DNA of 64,000 nt from Rhizobium sp. L1K21 (lineage in GTDB: Bacteria > Pseudomonadota > Alphaproteobacteria > Rhizobiales > Rhizobiaceae): positions 1 to 64,000 of the forward strand of contig NZ_JAMXLE010000009.1 in the NCBI RefSeq assembly GCF_024055895.1. Reading direction: 5' to 3'. Made by a program: the position numbers and the translations under genes. The notes beneath the pieces are model-generated. The model was not told where the DNA came from and made no database searches. It was given only the letters and a program-made list of their open reading frames with translations. Positions 45,500 to 55,277 of the stretch are shown here, piece by piece (position 1 is the first letter of the stretch; each line of letters begins with the position of its first letter).

Positions 45500-45515
45500 T
45501 TAAACATTTGTTTAA
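45500..45515. promoter_or_regulatory. TetR-type operator candidate
   Basis: A perfect inverted repeat with seven-base arms, TTAAACA-TT-TGTTTAA, lies between the hydrolase fragment and the divergent TetR fragment. It is probably the former operator of this pair. Confidence 0.5.
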
Positions 45516-45711
45516 TGAAATTTCAGATGGGTCACAATCTTCAGCGACGCCTTCACCAGCAAGGGCGCTCAATAAGCGTCAGGCCAACTCGCTCGCAACG
45601 CGGCTGAGCTTACTTGAGGCCGCTACCCAACTGTTTTCGGAATATGGCTATGGTCATGTTTCTGTGAGGCAGATCGCCGAACGGGCAAATGTCAATGCCG
45701 CCTTATCGTGA
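45508..45711 (+). pseudogene. N-terminal fragment of a TetR-family regulator
   Basis: The 67-codon frame carries a clear TetR helix-turn-helix (SLLEAATQLFSEYGYGHVSV then RQIAERANVNAAL) and ends where intact family members continue with a YYF-type segment. At the break the plus-one frame reads LIVSRETVRLWSDR, which resembles IS6-like transposases. The ligand-binding domain is absent. Confidence 0.7.
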
Positions 45712-45745
45712 GCAGGGAAACGGTTCGTCTCTGGAGCGACCGCTT
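45702..45745 (+). pseudogene. possible IS6-like transposase scrap
   Basis: Beginning at the broken end of the TetR fragment, one frame reads LIVSRETVRLWSDR, similar to the continuation expected after GVIVS in the transposase remnant at 33955-34095. The DNA string ATCGTGAGC is shared by both places. The match is short, so this is tentative. Confidence 0.4.
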
Positions 45746-45958
45746 GCATGCAAAGCGTCATCGGTTCAGCAGGGCAGGCGAAAACGCATTCATTCGAGGA
45801 AGAGAGAGGCTGTCGCGCTGTATCTGGAAATACGTCATCGCAAAGGCAAGCGAGGATATCGTCCGAGAACCGCTCAGAGATGATGGCGAGCGTCGCCCCG
45901 CAATTCAGTGGTCTACCGGCGCTGGCGCACTAAGGCGCGGCGCCGGCAGACGCCTTGA

Positions 45959-48900
45959 CTACCTGTCGTTCAAGGCCACGGCACCGACAAGGCCGTTCCC
46001 CGGGACCGCGTCATCGACCGACTTCGGTTTGTCGCCCTTGGCGATCATCACATAGACGGCTGGGACCACGAACAAGGTAAAAAGGGTACCAATGGTCAAG
46101 CCGCTGGCAATCACCAGCCCCATGTTGAACCGGGACGCGGCACCAGCCCCGGTGGCGGTGATCAGGGGAACAACGCCGAGCACCATTGCCGCGGTTGTCA
46201 TCAAGATCGGGCGCAACCGCACTTCAGCCGCTTCAGCAATCGCCTCACGCTTGGTCTTGCCTGCATGCCGAAGCTCGTTTGCAACTTCGAGCATCAGGAT
46301 GCCGTGTTTGCTGATCAGACCCATGAGGGTCACGAGACCCACTTGCGTGTAGATGTTGATGCTTGCACCACCGATGCCGACGCTGATGAAGATCAGCGCA
46401 CCCGCCAGCGACATGGGGACCGAAAACAGGATCACGATCGGGTCGCGGAAGCTGTTGAACAATGCTGCCAGCGACAGGAAGATGATGATGATGGCAAGTC
46501 CGAATGTCGTGAGGAAGCTGCCAGACTCCAACATCAACTGACGCGACTGGCCACCGTAATCTATGCTATAGTCTTTCGGCAGTGACTGGTTGGCCAGATC
46601 GCGCAGAGCAGTCAGGGCGTCGCCCATAGACACGCCGGGCATGGCCACGCCGGAAATCGTCGCGGCATTGACCTGCTGAAAGTGATTGCGCGATTCCGGT
46701 GTGGTGATCGTTTCCACATGGGCGACAGTCGACAAAGGCACGGACTCGCCGCTACCGGTCTTGATGTAATAGTTCAGCACGTCCTCGACATTAAGCCGCG
46801 ACATTTGCTGGACTTGAGGGATCACTTTGTAGGATCGTCCGTCGAGGCTGAAGTAACCGGTGTTCCCGCCCCCCAGCATGGTGGCAAGCGCTCCACCAAT
46901 ATCGTTCATGTTGAGACCAAGCTGTGCGGCCTTGTCCCTGTCAAAGACGATGCGCGCCTGCGGCTGGTCGAATTTCAGGTCCGTGTCGAGAAAGATGAAT
47001 TTGCCCGTTTTCAGCGCATCCGTGATGAATGCCCGCGAGACGTCGTTCAACTCGTTGAATTCTCTGGTGGTGGAAATGACAAACTGGATCGGCAGGCCGT
47101 TGCTGCCGGGCAGCGGCGACGGCTGGAAAGCCACCGTCTTGACGCCGGCGATCTTGTTAAAGTCCTGCTGAATCTCGGTCTGAAGCGTCTTCGCACTCTT
47201 TTCCCGCTCGTCCCAGGGCTTGAGGACCCAGCCGGTGATCGACTGTCCGGGTGTTTCGATCTGGAAGACAAGATCGGTTTCCGGACGCTCTTCAAAATAG
47301 CTGTAGGCCTGTTGCGAATAGAACTGGCGCTGCTTCAGGGTCGCGGTGGGCGACGCCGTTGTCAGACCCAGGACGACCCCCTGGTCTTCCTCCGGCGCGA
47401 GTTCCGTGGTGGACGACGTATAGAGCCAAGCGAGACTGCTGATGACGATGACACCAAAGGTGGCCACCACCGGCAGAGAGTTGAGACTACCCTCCAGAAG
47501 CCTGCGATAACCGCGGCTCAGCCTCTCCATTGTACGGTCGATGAGGTGAACGAAACGAGCCTCGAGCCCCTTTCCGTCGCGTGGAATCGGCCGGAGAAGA
47601 TAGGCGCAGTTCATCGGTGACAAGGTGAGCGCGACGACGGCAGATACCGTGACGGCGCCGGCAAGCGTAAAGGCGAATTCGGTAAACAGGGCACCGGTCA
47701 GGCCGGCCTGGAAGCCGACCGGCAAATAGACGGCGATCAGGACGACAGTCATCGCGATGATCGGACTTGCCAGGGACCGCGCAGCTTCGAGCGCCGCCTG
47801 CAACGGCGACATCCCCTCTTCCATGTGCCGGTTGACACCTTCGACCACGATGATTGCATCGTCGACCACAAGTCCGATTGCCAGAACCAGAGCCAGAAGG
47901 GTGAGAAGATTGATGGAAAAACCCATCAGCAACATGAGGCCGAAGGTGCCGATCAGCGAGAGTGGTATGGCGACGATGGGTATGAGGACGGCACGCCACG
48001 AGCCGAGAAAGAGAAATACGACGATCGTGACGATGACGCTGGCCTCGAACAGCGTTTTCACCACCTCTTCAATGGAGCTGTTTACAAACTCGGTTGAGTC
48101 ATAAATCACGCGTCCCTGCAGTCCTTCCGGCAGCTGGGCCTCAATCTCGGGAAGTGCCTCCTTAACTGCGCTGACCGTGCTCAGGAGGTTTGCCGTCGGT
48201 GCCACCTGGATGCCGATGTAGACGGCCTCCTTGCCATTGAAGCTGGTCGCGGAATCGTAGTCGTCACTGCCAAGCGTGACGTTGGCCACGTCACTCAGCC
48301 GGATGATGGCCTCTCCGCTCTGCTTGACCACCAGGTTCTTGTACTCTTCCAGCGAATGCAGGTTCGTCGAAGAGCTGAGATTGATCTGGATGAGGTCGCC
48401 CTTGGTGTTTCCAAGACCGGAAATATAGTCGTTGCTGGCCAGCGCGCCCGCCACTTCAGTGGCACTCAAGCCATAGGCAGCGAGCTTGATGGGATCGAGC
48501 CAGGCGCGCAATGCGAATTTTTTGCCGCCGAGCAGTTCTGCCGTCTGAACGCCGTTGACAGCCTGCAATTTGGGCTGAACGACGCGGGTCAGATAATCAG
48601 TAACCTGGTTCGGCGCCAGCACGGTACTGGAAAAGCCGATATACATGGCGTCCAGCGTCTGGCCGACCGTGAGGTTCAAGGTCGGCTGTTGCGCACCGTC
48701 GGGCAGCTGGTTGAGCACCGAATTCACCTTGGTGCTGATTTCGGTGAGCGCCTTGCCGGAATCGTAGTTCAAACGCAGATTGACAGTAATGGTGCTCACG
48801 CCGGTCTGGCTCGTCGACGTCATGTAGTCGATACCGTTGGCCTGCGCGATGGCATGTTCCAGCGGCGTGGTGATGAACCCTGCTATGATGTCGGAGTCGG

Positions 48901-49063
48901 CACCGGCATAGGTGGTCGTGACGGTCACGACGGCATTCTGCGTGCTTGGATACTGCAGGATCGGTAACGATGTCATCGACCGCAGTCCGAGCACCAGGAT
49001 GAAGGCACTGACGACCAAGGCCAGGACAGGCCGCTGAATGAATAGATCGGTAAAACGCTTCAT
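45959..49063 (-). CDS. RND efflux pump, inner-membrane transporter (HAE1 family)
   Basis: This 1034-residue proton-driven exporter expels hydrophobic compounds. It starts MKRFTDLFIQRPVLALVVSA. The proton-relay Asp pair is in LAIGLVVDDAIIVVEGVNRH, and GLISKHGILMLEVANELRH is typical of the second half. Two large periplasmic loops follow TM1 and TM7. I chose the ATG at 49063 with AGGA eight bases upstream; the open frame to 49117 overlaps the adaptor gene. It is the last gene of the operon OMF-adaptor-pump. It may export aromatic intermediates or toxic substrates of the adjacent pathways. Confidence 0.95.
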   Translation of the reverse strand: MKRFTDLFIQRPVLALVVSAFILVLGLRSMTSLPILQYPSTQNAVVTVTTTYAGADSDIIAGFITTPLEHAIAQANGIDYMTSTSQTGVSTITVNLRLNYDSGKALTEISTKVNSVLNQLPDGAQQPTLNLTVGQTLDAMYIGFSSTVLAPNQVTDYLTRVVQPKLQAVNGVQTAELLGGKKFALRAWLDPIKLAAYGLSATEVAGALASNDYISGLGNTKGDLIQINLSSSTNLHSLEEYKNLVVKQSGEAIIRLSDVANVTLGSDDYDSATSFNGKEAVYIGIQVAPTANLLSTVSAVKEALPEIEAQLPEGLQGRVIYDSTEFVNSSIEEVVKTLFEASVIVTIVVFLFLGSWRAVLIPIVAIPLSLIGTFGLMLLMGFSINLLTLLALVLAIGLVVDDAIIVVEGVNRHMEEGMSPLQAALEAARSLASPIIAMTVVLIAVYLPVGFQAGLTGALFTEFAFTLAGAVTVSAVVALTLSPMNCAYLLRPIPRDGKGLEARFVHLIDRTMERLSRGYRRLLEGSLNSLPVVATFGVIVISSLAWLYTSSTTELAPEEDQGVVLGLTTASPTATLKQRQFYSQQAYSYFEERPETDLVFQIETPGQSITGWVLKPWDEREKSAKTLQTEIQQDFNKIAGVKTVAFQPSPLPGSNGLPIQFVISTTREFNELNDVSRAFITDALKTGKFIFLDTDLKFDQPQARIVFDRDKAAQLGLNMNDIGGALATMLGGGNTGYFSLDGRSYKVIPQVQQMSRLNVEDVLNYYIKTGSGESVPLSTVAHVETITTPESRNHFQQVNAATISGVAMPGVSMGDALTALRDLANQSLPKDYSIDYGGQSRQLMLESGSFLTTFGLAIIIIFLSLAALFNSFRDPIVILFSVPMSLAGALIFISVGIGGASINIYTQVGLVTLMGLISKHGILMLEVANELRHAGKTKREAIAEAAEVRLRPILMTTAAMVLGVVPLITATGAGAASRFNMGLVIASGLTIGTLFTLFVVPAVYVMIAKGDKPKSVDDAVPGNGLVGAVALNDR

Positions 49064-49073
49064 CGCGAAAATC

Positions 49074-50198
49074 CTACTGGTCGACCACAACCGGCGCGTC
49101 TTCGGCCGGAGGGACATGACTATTGTCGATGAGAACGCGGCTGCCGTTGCTGAGCTTGATCTGGCCGGCGGTCACCACTTCATCGCCCGGCGACACGCCA
49201 TCGATGATGGCGATGTTGTCGCCCCGTGTCGGACCTGTCTTGATGAAGCTCTGGCGGACGGTTTTCTCCGCGCCTTCTGCGGCATCGGACTTGTCGACCA
49301 CGAAAACTAGGCTGCCATAGGGATTGTAGACGACCGCGGTCTGCGGCAGGGTGATGAGGCTTCTGCTCGCTCCAACGGCGATATTCACCTTGCCGAACAT
49401 GCCCGGTAAGAGCGAACCGTCGCGGTTTTCGACAGAAGCCCGCACCAGAACGTTGCGCGTGGCACTGTCAACCTTGGCATTGACCGCGGTGAGCGTGCCG
49501 GTAAACGTCCTGCCCGGATAGGCATCCACGGTCATTTCCAGTGGCTGCCCGACCTTCAACTGGCTGATATTCTTCTGCGGCAGATACATATCCACAAACA
49601 GTTGATCAAGCGCCTGAAGGGTGACGATCGTCGTTCCGGCAGCAAGGAACTGTCCGAGATCCACTGATCGAATCCCGAGCTTGCCCGAAAATGGGGCGCG
49701 CAGGGTCTTCTGTTCCAGGAGTGCCATTTGCTGGGAAACCAGCGCCTGGGCATTCTTCAGATTGGCAGCATCGCTATCAACGGTCGCCTGGCTGACGGCC
49801 TTGATCTTGAGCTGCTCCTGATCGCGGCGCAGCGTTACAGCAAGATTGTCAGCGGTCGCGCGAAGCGATTCCAGCTTGGCAACGTCCTCGTCAGCAGCGA
49901 GTTTGAGAAGGACCTGTCCTTCCTCAACGGCGTCGCCCGACTGAAAGTCGATCGCATCCACGATGCCGGAGGTCTGGAGGGCCAGGTCAGCACCATTGGC
50001 TGCCTTGAGCGTGCCCACCGCTGCAATGGTTTCCTTCCATTCCGTCAGCTCCGCAGACGTCGTGGAGATTGTTTCGGCCGGATTGGCGATTTCCGCCATG
50101 ACCTTCTGGATAATGCCTGCCTTGAATACCTGAAACCCGTAGAGAGCGCCGAGAACGGCGCCAACGGCTATCAGCATGATCACCATACGTTTGACCAT
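49074..50198 (-). CDS. RND efflux periplasmic adaptor (membrane fusion protein)
   Basis: This 374-residue adaptor links the inner-membrane pump to the outer-membrane channel. One N-terminal membrane anchor (MVKRMVIMLIAVGAVLGALY) is followed by a lipoyl half-motif (GIVDAIDFQSGDAVEEGQVL), a helical hairpin around residues 105-165, the second half (RAPFSGKLGIRSVDLGQFL) and beta-barrel domains. AAGGA lies nine bases before the ATG. The gene sits between those for the outer-membrane protein and the pump. Confidence 0.93.
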   Translation of the reverse strand: MVKRMVIMLIAVGAVLGALYGFQVFKAGIIQKVMAEIANPAETISTTSAELTEWKETIAAVGTLKAANGADLALQTSGIVDAIDFQSGDAVEEGQVLLKLAADEDVAKLESLRATADNLAVTLRRDQEQLKIKAVSQATVDSDAANLKNAQALVSQQMALLEQKTLRAPFSGKLGIRSVDLGQFLAAGTTIVTLQALDQLFVDMYLPQKNISQLKVGQPLEMTVDAYPGRTFTGTLTAVNAKVDSATRNVLVRASVENRDGSLLPGMFGKVNIAVGASRSLITLPQTAVVYNPYGSLVFVVDKSDAAEGAEKTVRQSFIKTGPTRGDNIAIIDGVSPGDEVVTAGQIKLSNGSRVLIDNSHVPPAEDAPVVVDQ

Positions 50199-50200
50199 CT

Positions 50201-51790
50201 TTAAAGGTCCTTTTTCACAGATGTTCTGGAGGATGCCACCCGCGAGCCGGTCTGATCGGGTCCGGCGAAATACGACCTCCCCGTTCGCGGTAGCGATTTT
50301 TCTGTCTCGTCATTGCGGTTCCACCAGCCGCCGCCCAGCGCCTGATAGAGCGCCACGGTATCGGTGTAGCGCGCGGCCTGCGCCTGAACGCGCAGGATCA
50401 CCGCGTTTTGATAGGTCTGGAGCGCGTTGAGGACTGCCGTGTAATTGACGGCACCGGCGTCATACTGGCTTTGCGCCATCTTGAGGCTGGCACTGGCCGC
50501 CCGTTCCGCTGCGGTTTGGGCTTGCAACGCCTTGGCATCATACTGAATAGCGTGCAAAGCGTCGGAGGTGTTCTGGAATGCGGAAATGACGGTGTTCTTA
50601 TAGAGCGCCAGGTTCTGTTCATACGCGGCCACGGCGGCTTCCTTGCTATGAAACAGGCTTCCGCCGTCAAATAGCTTCTGGGTGACGCTGGCTGCCACGC
50701 TCCAGGCGATCTGGTCGGGTGCAAGAACACTGGCAAGCGACGCAGCGGCGCCACCGTACTGGCCGGACAGGGTGATTTGCGGCAGCATATTGGCAACCGA
50801 GACACCCACGCTTGCCGACGCCTGATGAAGCGTGGCTTCCGCCGCGCGGATATCTGGCCGCTGACGGACGAGATCGGAGGGCAGGCTCACCGGCAGGTCC
50901 CGCGGCAGACGAAGGCTTGAAATTTCGATGCTTTCACCGCGGTCTTCGCTTGGCATACGTCCAAGATAGAAAAGCAGCGCATTGCGGGTCTGTGCCAGCT
51001 GCTTCTGAAGCGTCGGAAGAGAGGCTTCCGTCTGTGCGAGGTTGGAACGTTGAGCCAGGACGTCGGAGTTTGGAACAGCGCCCAATTCGAACTGCTTTTC
51101 GATGCGGGCCAACTGGTCGCGCTGCAGCGAGATGATTTTCTCCGTAGCCCTTATCTGCGCCTTGAGGGACGCTTCCGTAATCGCCGTCGTGACGAGATTT
51201 CCAGTTAACGACAGAGTCGTCGCTTCCAGTTGGAAGCGTTGGAACTCCGCTGCGGCCACGCGGGCTTCTGCCTGCCGGCGAGTGCCGCCGAAAAGATCCA
51301 GACCGTAGGAAACCGAGACCGATGTGTTGAAGAGACTGTAAACGTAAGCCGGTGTCGCGCCCGAGGCACCGGCGCGGGCGCGGGTGACGGCACCGCTTGT
51401 GCCAATCTGCGGATAGAGACTGCCGCCGGCTGAAAGAGCGGTTTCCCGTGCGCCACGCAAGGCATATTGCGCGGCCTCGACATTCGGGTGGTTTCGGATC
51501 GCTTCATCGACGAAGGCGTTCAACTGCGGCGAACCAAACATTGTCCACCAATGACCGGCAACGTCTGCTCCCAGGACAAGTTTCTGGGAGTTGCCGCCCT
51601 CCACCCCACTTGTAGACGCCACCGTGCGCATCGTTCCCGGCGCGTAGCCTGCCCCCGAAGGCACGTCAGGAGAGGTGAAATCGGGACCGACCATGCAACT
51701 GCTCAACAGCAGCGCCATGGACAGGCCCAGAACGGGCGTCAAACGGCGAACCTGGGGAAAACGGGCGGGAAACAGCGGGAAACGGGTCAT
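50201..51790 (-). CDS. RND efflux outer-membrane factor, NodT/OprM lipoprotein
   Basis: This 529-residue outer-membrane channel has a lipoprotein signal with the lipobox LLLSSC followed by MVGPDFTSP. It has the duplicated OEP repeats of the TolC family (WWTMFGSPQLNAFVDEAI; VNYTAVLNALQTYQN). A basic, Ser-rich tail of about 40 residues follows the last repeat. It is the first gene of the pump operon and lies directly behind the double operator. Only a weak ribosome site (AGG) precedes the ATG. Confidence 0.93.
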   Translation of the reverse strand: MTRFPLFPARFPQVRRLTPVLGLSMALLLSSCMVGPDFTSPDVPSGAGYAPGTMRTVASTSGVEGGNSQKLVLGADVAGHWWTMFGSPQLNAFVDEAIRNHPNVEAAQYALRGARETALSAGGSLYPQIGTSGAVTRARAGASGATPAYVYSLFNTSVSVSYGLDLFGGTRRQAEARVAAAEFQRFQLEATTLSLTGNLVTTAITEASLKAQIRATEKIISLQRDQLARIEKQFELGAVPNSDVLAQRSNLAQTEASLPTLQKQLAQTRNALLFYLGRMPSEDRGESIEISSLRLPRDLPVSLPSDLVRQRPDIRAAEATLHQASASVGVSVANMLPQITLSGQYGGAAASLASVLAPDQIAWSVAASVTQKLFDGGSLFHSKEAAVAAYEQNLALYKNTVISAFQNTSDALHAIQYDAKALQAQTAAERAASASLKMAQSQYDAGAVNYTAVLNALQTYQNAVILRVQAQAARYTDTVALYQALGGGWWNRNDETEKSLPRTGRSYFAGPDQTGSRVASSRTSVKKDL

Positions 51791-51799
51791 GCACTTTGC

Positions 51800-51869
51800 C
51801 TAAACTGAACGGTTTAGTGTATTACATCTGCAAATTGGCAAAGGTCAAGACTAAACTGAACCGTTTAGT
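51800..51869 (-). promoter_or_regulatory. efflux operon promoter between two TetR-type operators
   Basis: Two near-identical inverted repeats, CTAAAC-N6-GTTTAG at 51800-51817 and ACTAAAC-N6-GTTTAGT at 51850-51869, have centres 51 bases apart, about five helical turns. Between them on the minus strand lie TTGACC (51848-51843) and TAATAC (51824-51819), separated by 18 bases, a good vegetative promoter. The TetR-family regulator encoded immediately upstream is the likely binder and would block this promoter from both sides. Confidence 0.8.
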
Positions 51870-51949
51870 TCGATTTGGTTGACGTCGAGTGAATCTTCGC
51901 CGGCCCACGCACTCCGGGGAATGGAACGCTGGATATTGTTGCTGGCTGT

Positions 51950-52579
51950 TCAGGAGCGGAGAGCGGGCGCAGAAAAGGCGGCAAAGAAGGTTTTAAGGCC
52001 GGCGTCGATGGTCGCGTCCATGTCTTCTGCTTCGGTGGCGGGAAGCGAGAGCGCAGTCCGTAGCGGCAATGTGCCAACCACCAGAGCCAGGAACTGCGCG
52101 GCAGCAATTCGAATATTCCCAATCTCAAGCAGCTTCTTTTCCACACCTTGTCGCAGGACATAGGACACTTCCCGTTCGAAGAACAGCGGACCCGCCTCAT
52201 AGAAAGCCTGTCCGATGGCTTCAAATTTATGCGCCTGCGCAATCAGGAGCCGATGAAGTTCAGCAGATTCGCGCACAAGGAAAATCGAATTGAATTGCGT
52301 CGCCAGCCGTCTCAAGACCCGCGAGAGTTCTTCATGGGTCTCAAACGTCACATCGCGGTGATCGATCTGCATCAATTCAACGGACTCTCCAACAAGCTGG
52401 AGCAGAAGCCTCTCCTTGTTGTCGAAATGGGCGTAGACGGTCGCCTTCGACACCCCGGCCTGCTTGGCGACTTCATCCATGCTTGTGGTGTCGTAACCCT
52501 GCGCGAAAAACAGCTCGCGTGCCGCGGCCAATATGGCTCTCTTCTTCACATCTTCCTGGGCCACGACATTTGCTCCCAT
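51950..52579 (-). CDS. TetR-family repressor of the efflux operon
   Basis: The 209-residue regulator has an N-terminal helix-turn-helix (RAILAAARELFFAQGYDTTSM then DEVAKQAGVSKATVYAHF) and a helical ligand-binding domain of the AefR-like type. I chose the ATG at 52579 behind GGGGAGG, although the spacing is short. The open frame back to 52708 is not family-like. It lies upstream of the pump operon on the same strand. The double palindrome at 51800-51869 lies between them. Confidence 0.88.
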   Translation of the reverse strand: MGANVVAQEDVKKRAILAAARELFFAQGYDTTSMDEVAKQAGVSKATVYAHFDNKERLLLQLVGESVELMQIDHRDVTFETHEELSRVLRRLATQFNSIFLVRESAELHRLLIAQAHKFEAIGQAFYEAGPLFFEREVSYVLRQGVEKKLLEIGNIRIAAAQFLALVVGTLPLRTALSLPATEAEDMDATIDAGLKTFFAAFSAPALRS

Positions 52580-52824
52580 TGCCTCCCCGCCCGAAGCCAG
52601 GTCCTTTATCCCCTGGCAACGGTGGCAGACTTTTTTCAGATTCCGCCTGCCCGCGCAAGCTGGACCGGAAAATGGACAGGAATCGGGCTCCACATGCCCT
52701 TCGAACAAATGGCTGAAGAAAGAGCGCGGTTATCCGCCATCACGCGAGGTATTGATACAATTGCTAGTATCCATTGATCCTACTTGTTTTCCGGCAAGCA
52801 GCCTTTGCGTTAGGAATGTCGTAT

Positions 52825-52842
52825 ATTTGCGTTTACGCAAAT
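52825..52842. promoter_or_regulatory. operator candidate before the MFS gene
   Basis: A perfect inverted repeat with seven-base arms, ATTTGCG-TTTA-CGCAAAT, lies 67 bases before the start of the MFS gene at 52909. The regulator is unknown; the AraC-type protein at 54188 and the TetR-type protein at 51950 are neighbours. Confidence 0.5.
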
Positions 52843-52908
52843 TTGGGAGGAGGCACCGTAGCCGAACGACTTTCGGAACCGGGGCGCAAATTAAACTGGG
52901 AGAGAGAA

Positions 52909-54081
52909 ATGACTCGAGTAAACAGCTTGGGCGGGAAGACCGTCCTCGCCGTAGCCCATGTCGCCGGAATGGTCGACATGGTGGCGCTGCCCCTGTGGGT
53001 TGGCAATTTGATGCAATATTATGGCTTGAGCCCCGTCCAAGCAGGAATGACCGTAACGCTCTTCCTGTTCAGCGTGGTTATCGCGAGTGCGGTCATTGCC
53101 CCGCGTTTCGACCGTCTCATCCATCGACCGGCTGTCGCGGCCGGCTTTGTCGTGGCGGCGGCCGCATTCTTCGCCGCCGCACAATTGCAAATGGACAGCG
53201 GCAGCTTCAGCAGGCTCGTGGTCGTTCACCTTATCGCCGGCCTTGGCGTGGGCACGGCATTGTCGGTGACACATGGCAACATTGGCCGGGCAGATAACCC
53301 ACATCGCCTTTTCGGCATGGTGAACGTGGCGCTTGGCGTCTTTGGCATTCTGTTCTTCGCCACGCTGCCACAACTCGTTACCGTCTATGGCGCGCAATCG
53401 ATGTTCCTCGTTTTCTCCGGTGCCATGGCGCTTGCTGCAATTATAACCGGCCTGTTCTTTCCAAAGGTCGAAAAACCAGCAGTCATCGAAACCGCGGCAC
53501 GACCGGCTGCACCCATGCCCAAGGCTGTCTGGTTCTTGATTGCGACCGTGATCTGCCTCACCTTCAACCAGGCGATGGTATTCTCCTTCATGGAGCGCAT
53601 CGGCGCGGCGCGCGGCTTTGAGCCAGGCGATATCAACATTATTCTCGTCGCCCTGGGCGTGATCAACCTGCTGCCGGGCGGCATCGCCGCTGTTCTTCAG
53701 AGACGCTTGTCTCCTATCGTCGTCGGCGTGACCGGGTGCTCCCTGCAGGCACTTCTGGCGCTTATTTTGTCCAATTCGGACGCCTTCCTGCCCTATGCCT
53801 TTGCCGCATCAATCTATGTCTCGACGGTGATCTTCACCCACACCTTCCTGTTCGGGCTTCTCGCCAGGCTTGATGGCAGCGGGCGGGCAGCATCAGCCAC
53901 TCCGGCCATGGCAATGATCGGATCGGCAACGGGTCCTGCCGTCGGTGGCGCAATTGTCGCCGGTTTCGGATATGGTGGCCTTGGCGTGGCAGCGGTCTTG
54001 GTTTCAGCAATGGCGGTCGGCTTGCTGGCAGCCCTACGGCTGAGACTGACACGCGACACGGTGGCGGTGCCAGCAGAGTAG
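52909..54081 (+). CDS. major facilitator superfamily transporter
   Basis: This 390-residue inner-membrane carrier has about twelve hydrophobic segments (VAHVAGMVDMVALPLWVGNL at the start, SATGPAVGGAIVAGFGYGG at the end). I chose the ATG at 52909 with GGAG six bases upstream; the open frame from 52774 crosses the operator and is unlikely. The substrate is unknown. It is followed by the AraC regulator gene and the FAD oxidase genes, so uptake of their substrate is possible. A shortened relative lies at 38380-38844. Confidence 0.88.
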   Translation: MTRVNSLGGKTVLAVAHVAGMVDMVALPLWVGNLMQYYGLSPVQAGMTVTLFLFSVVIASAVIAPRFDRLIHRPAVAAGFVVAAAAFFAAAQLQMDSGSFSRLVVVHLIAGLGVGTALSVTHGNIGRADNPHRLFGMVNVALGVFGILFFATLPQLVTVYGAQSMFLVFSGAMALAAIITGLFFPKVEKPAVIETAARPAAPMPKAVWFLIATVICLTFNQAMVFSFMERIGAARGFEPGDINIILVALGVINLLPGGIAAVLQRRLSPIVVGVTGCSLQALLALILSNSDAFLPYAFAASIYVSTVIFTHTFLFGLLARLDGSGRAASATPAMAMIGSATGPAVGGAIVAGFGYGGLGVAAVLVSAMAVGLLAALRLRLTRDTVAVPAE

Positions 54082-54187
54082 TTCTCTCGCAGATCCGCAG
54101 GGATGCCGCCAACGATCGCGCCTGCCCCCTTCGGCGGGATACTGCGGCGAAGCCATGATCGTCGGCGGCACAAGCTTGGGGTAGCCG

Positions 54188-55195
54188 ATGTCCGGAGACG
54201 GGTTAAGCGCAGTACTGAATTCCATCAAGGTCTCGGAAAGCGGCTTTGTTGCATTTGATCTTTATGGCGCGTGGTCGATTGAAATCGACTACGAACGCCC
54301 CATCTCGGTCACAGTCACCAAAGGTAGCCTTTGGCTCACCAGCACCAACATGTCGCCGCGGGAATTTGGACCGGGCGACAGCTTCGTTCTCCCGCGTGGA
54401 ATATCCAGGCACCACTACACGGTCTCCTCGTCAGCGGAGCCATCGCGACCGGTCACCACCAGCGAACTCGACAGGATGGGCCGGTTCGAGCCTATCGTCT
54501 CTGACCGTCCCGACGTTTCATTACGGCGTGTCACATGGGGCGACGACGCTGAAGCGCACACCCGCCTGATTTCCTTTGCCTTCGAGTGGCAGGATCGCAA
54601 ATTCGGACCGCTGATCGAAGGGATTCCTGAACTAATCGAGATCCGGCGCAGTCCCCAGGATGGTTTCGTGCAAAATCTTTTCCCTGGTCTGGAGCTCGAT
54701 ACCGCAGATGCCCTCCGTCCAGGTTTCAGTGCTGTCATCGCCCAGCTTGCGCAGCTTTTCCTGGTGCAGGCAATCCGCAGTTTCGCGCTGGGCGAAACCG
54801 ATGAGAACGGCGGACTGTTGGCAGCCATGGCCGACCCGCATTTGTCGCGGGCGCTGAGTGCCATTCACAACGAGCCGGGCAAGCAATGGTCGCTGGACAG
54901 TCTCGCTGCCCGCGCGGGTCTTTCACGTTCGGTTTTCGCACAACAGTTCAGGGAGATCACCAACCTCACACCCATGGGCTATCTACGATCCTGGCGCGTT
55001 CACCTCGCACGGCGAGCACTTCGTGAGGGCACATCGCCTGTATCGTCCATTGCATTTGACGTCGGCTATCGCTCTGAGGCCGCATTTCGTGCCAGTTTTC
55101 GAAAAGAAACCGGACAGAGTCCCCGCGAATATGCCAAATCCATAGAGCCCGCCGCCTTCATTCTCATGAATCGCCGGACGGAACAGTCGTTTTAA
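54188..55195 (+). CDS. AraC-family transcriptional regulator
   Basis: This 335-residue activator has an N-terminal cupin-like sensing domain (VTVTKGSLWLTST, FGPGDSFVLPRG) and a C-terminal pair of helix-turn-helix motifs (WSLDSLAARAGLSRSVFAQQF; VSSIAFDVGYRSEAAFRASF then RKETGQSPREY). It lies between the MFS gene and the FAD oxidase operon in the same direction and is the likely activator of one or both. Confidence 0.92.
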   Translation: MSGDGLSAVLNSIKVSESGFVAFDLYGAWSIEIDYERPISVTVTKGSLWLTSTNMSPREFGPGDSFVLPRGISRHHYTVSSSAEPSRPVTTSELDRMGRFEPIVSDRPDVSLRRVTWGDDAEAHTRLISFAFEWQDRKFGPLIEGIPELIEIRRSPQDGFVQNLFPGLELDTADALRPGFSAVIAQLAQLFLVQAIRSFALGETDENGGLLAAMADPHLSRALSAIHNEPGKQWSLDSLAARAGLSRSVFAQQFREITNLTPMGYLRSWRVHLARRALREGTSPVSSIAFDVGYRSEAAFRASFRKETGQSPREYAKSIEPAAFILMNRRTEQSF

Positions 55196-55277
55196 CAGAC
55201 GCTAACCTACAGTCTTTGGCAGCGAAGACCGCTACCTTTCTTCCGACATAGAGATGGCATTCTTTAGGGAGGAAGCA

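Noticed and set aside
46682-47620. Plus-strand frame of 312 codons
   Set aside because: It is antisense to the RND pump gene and carries no motif.
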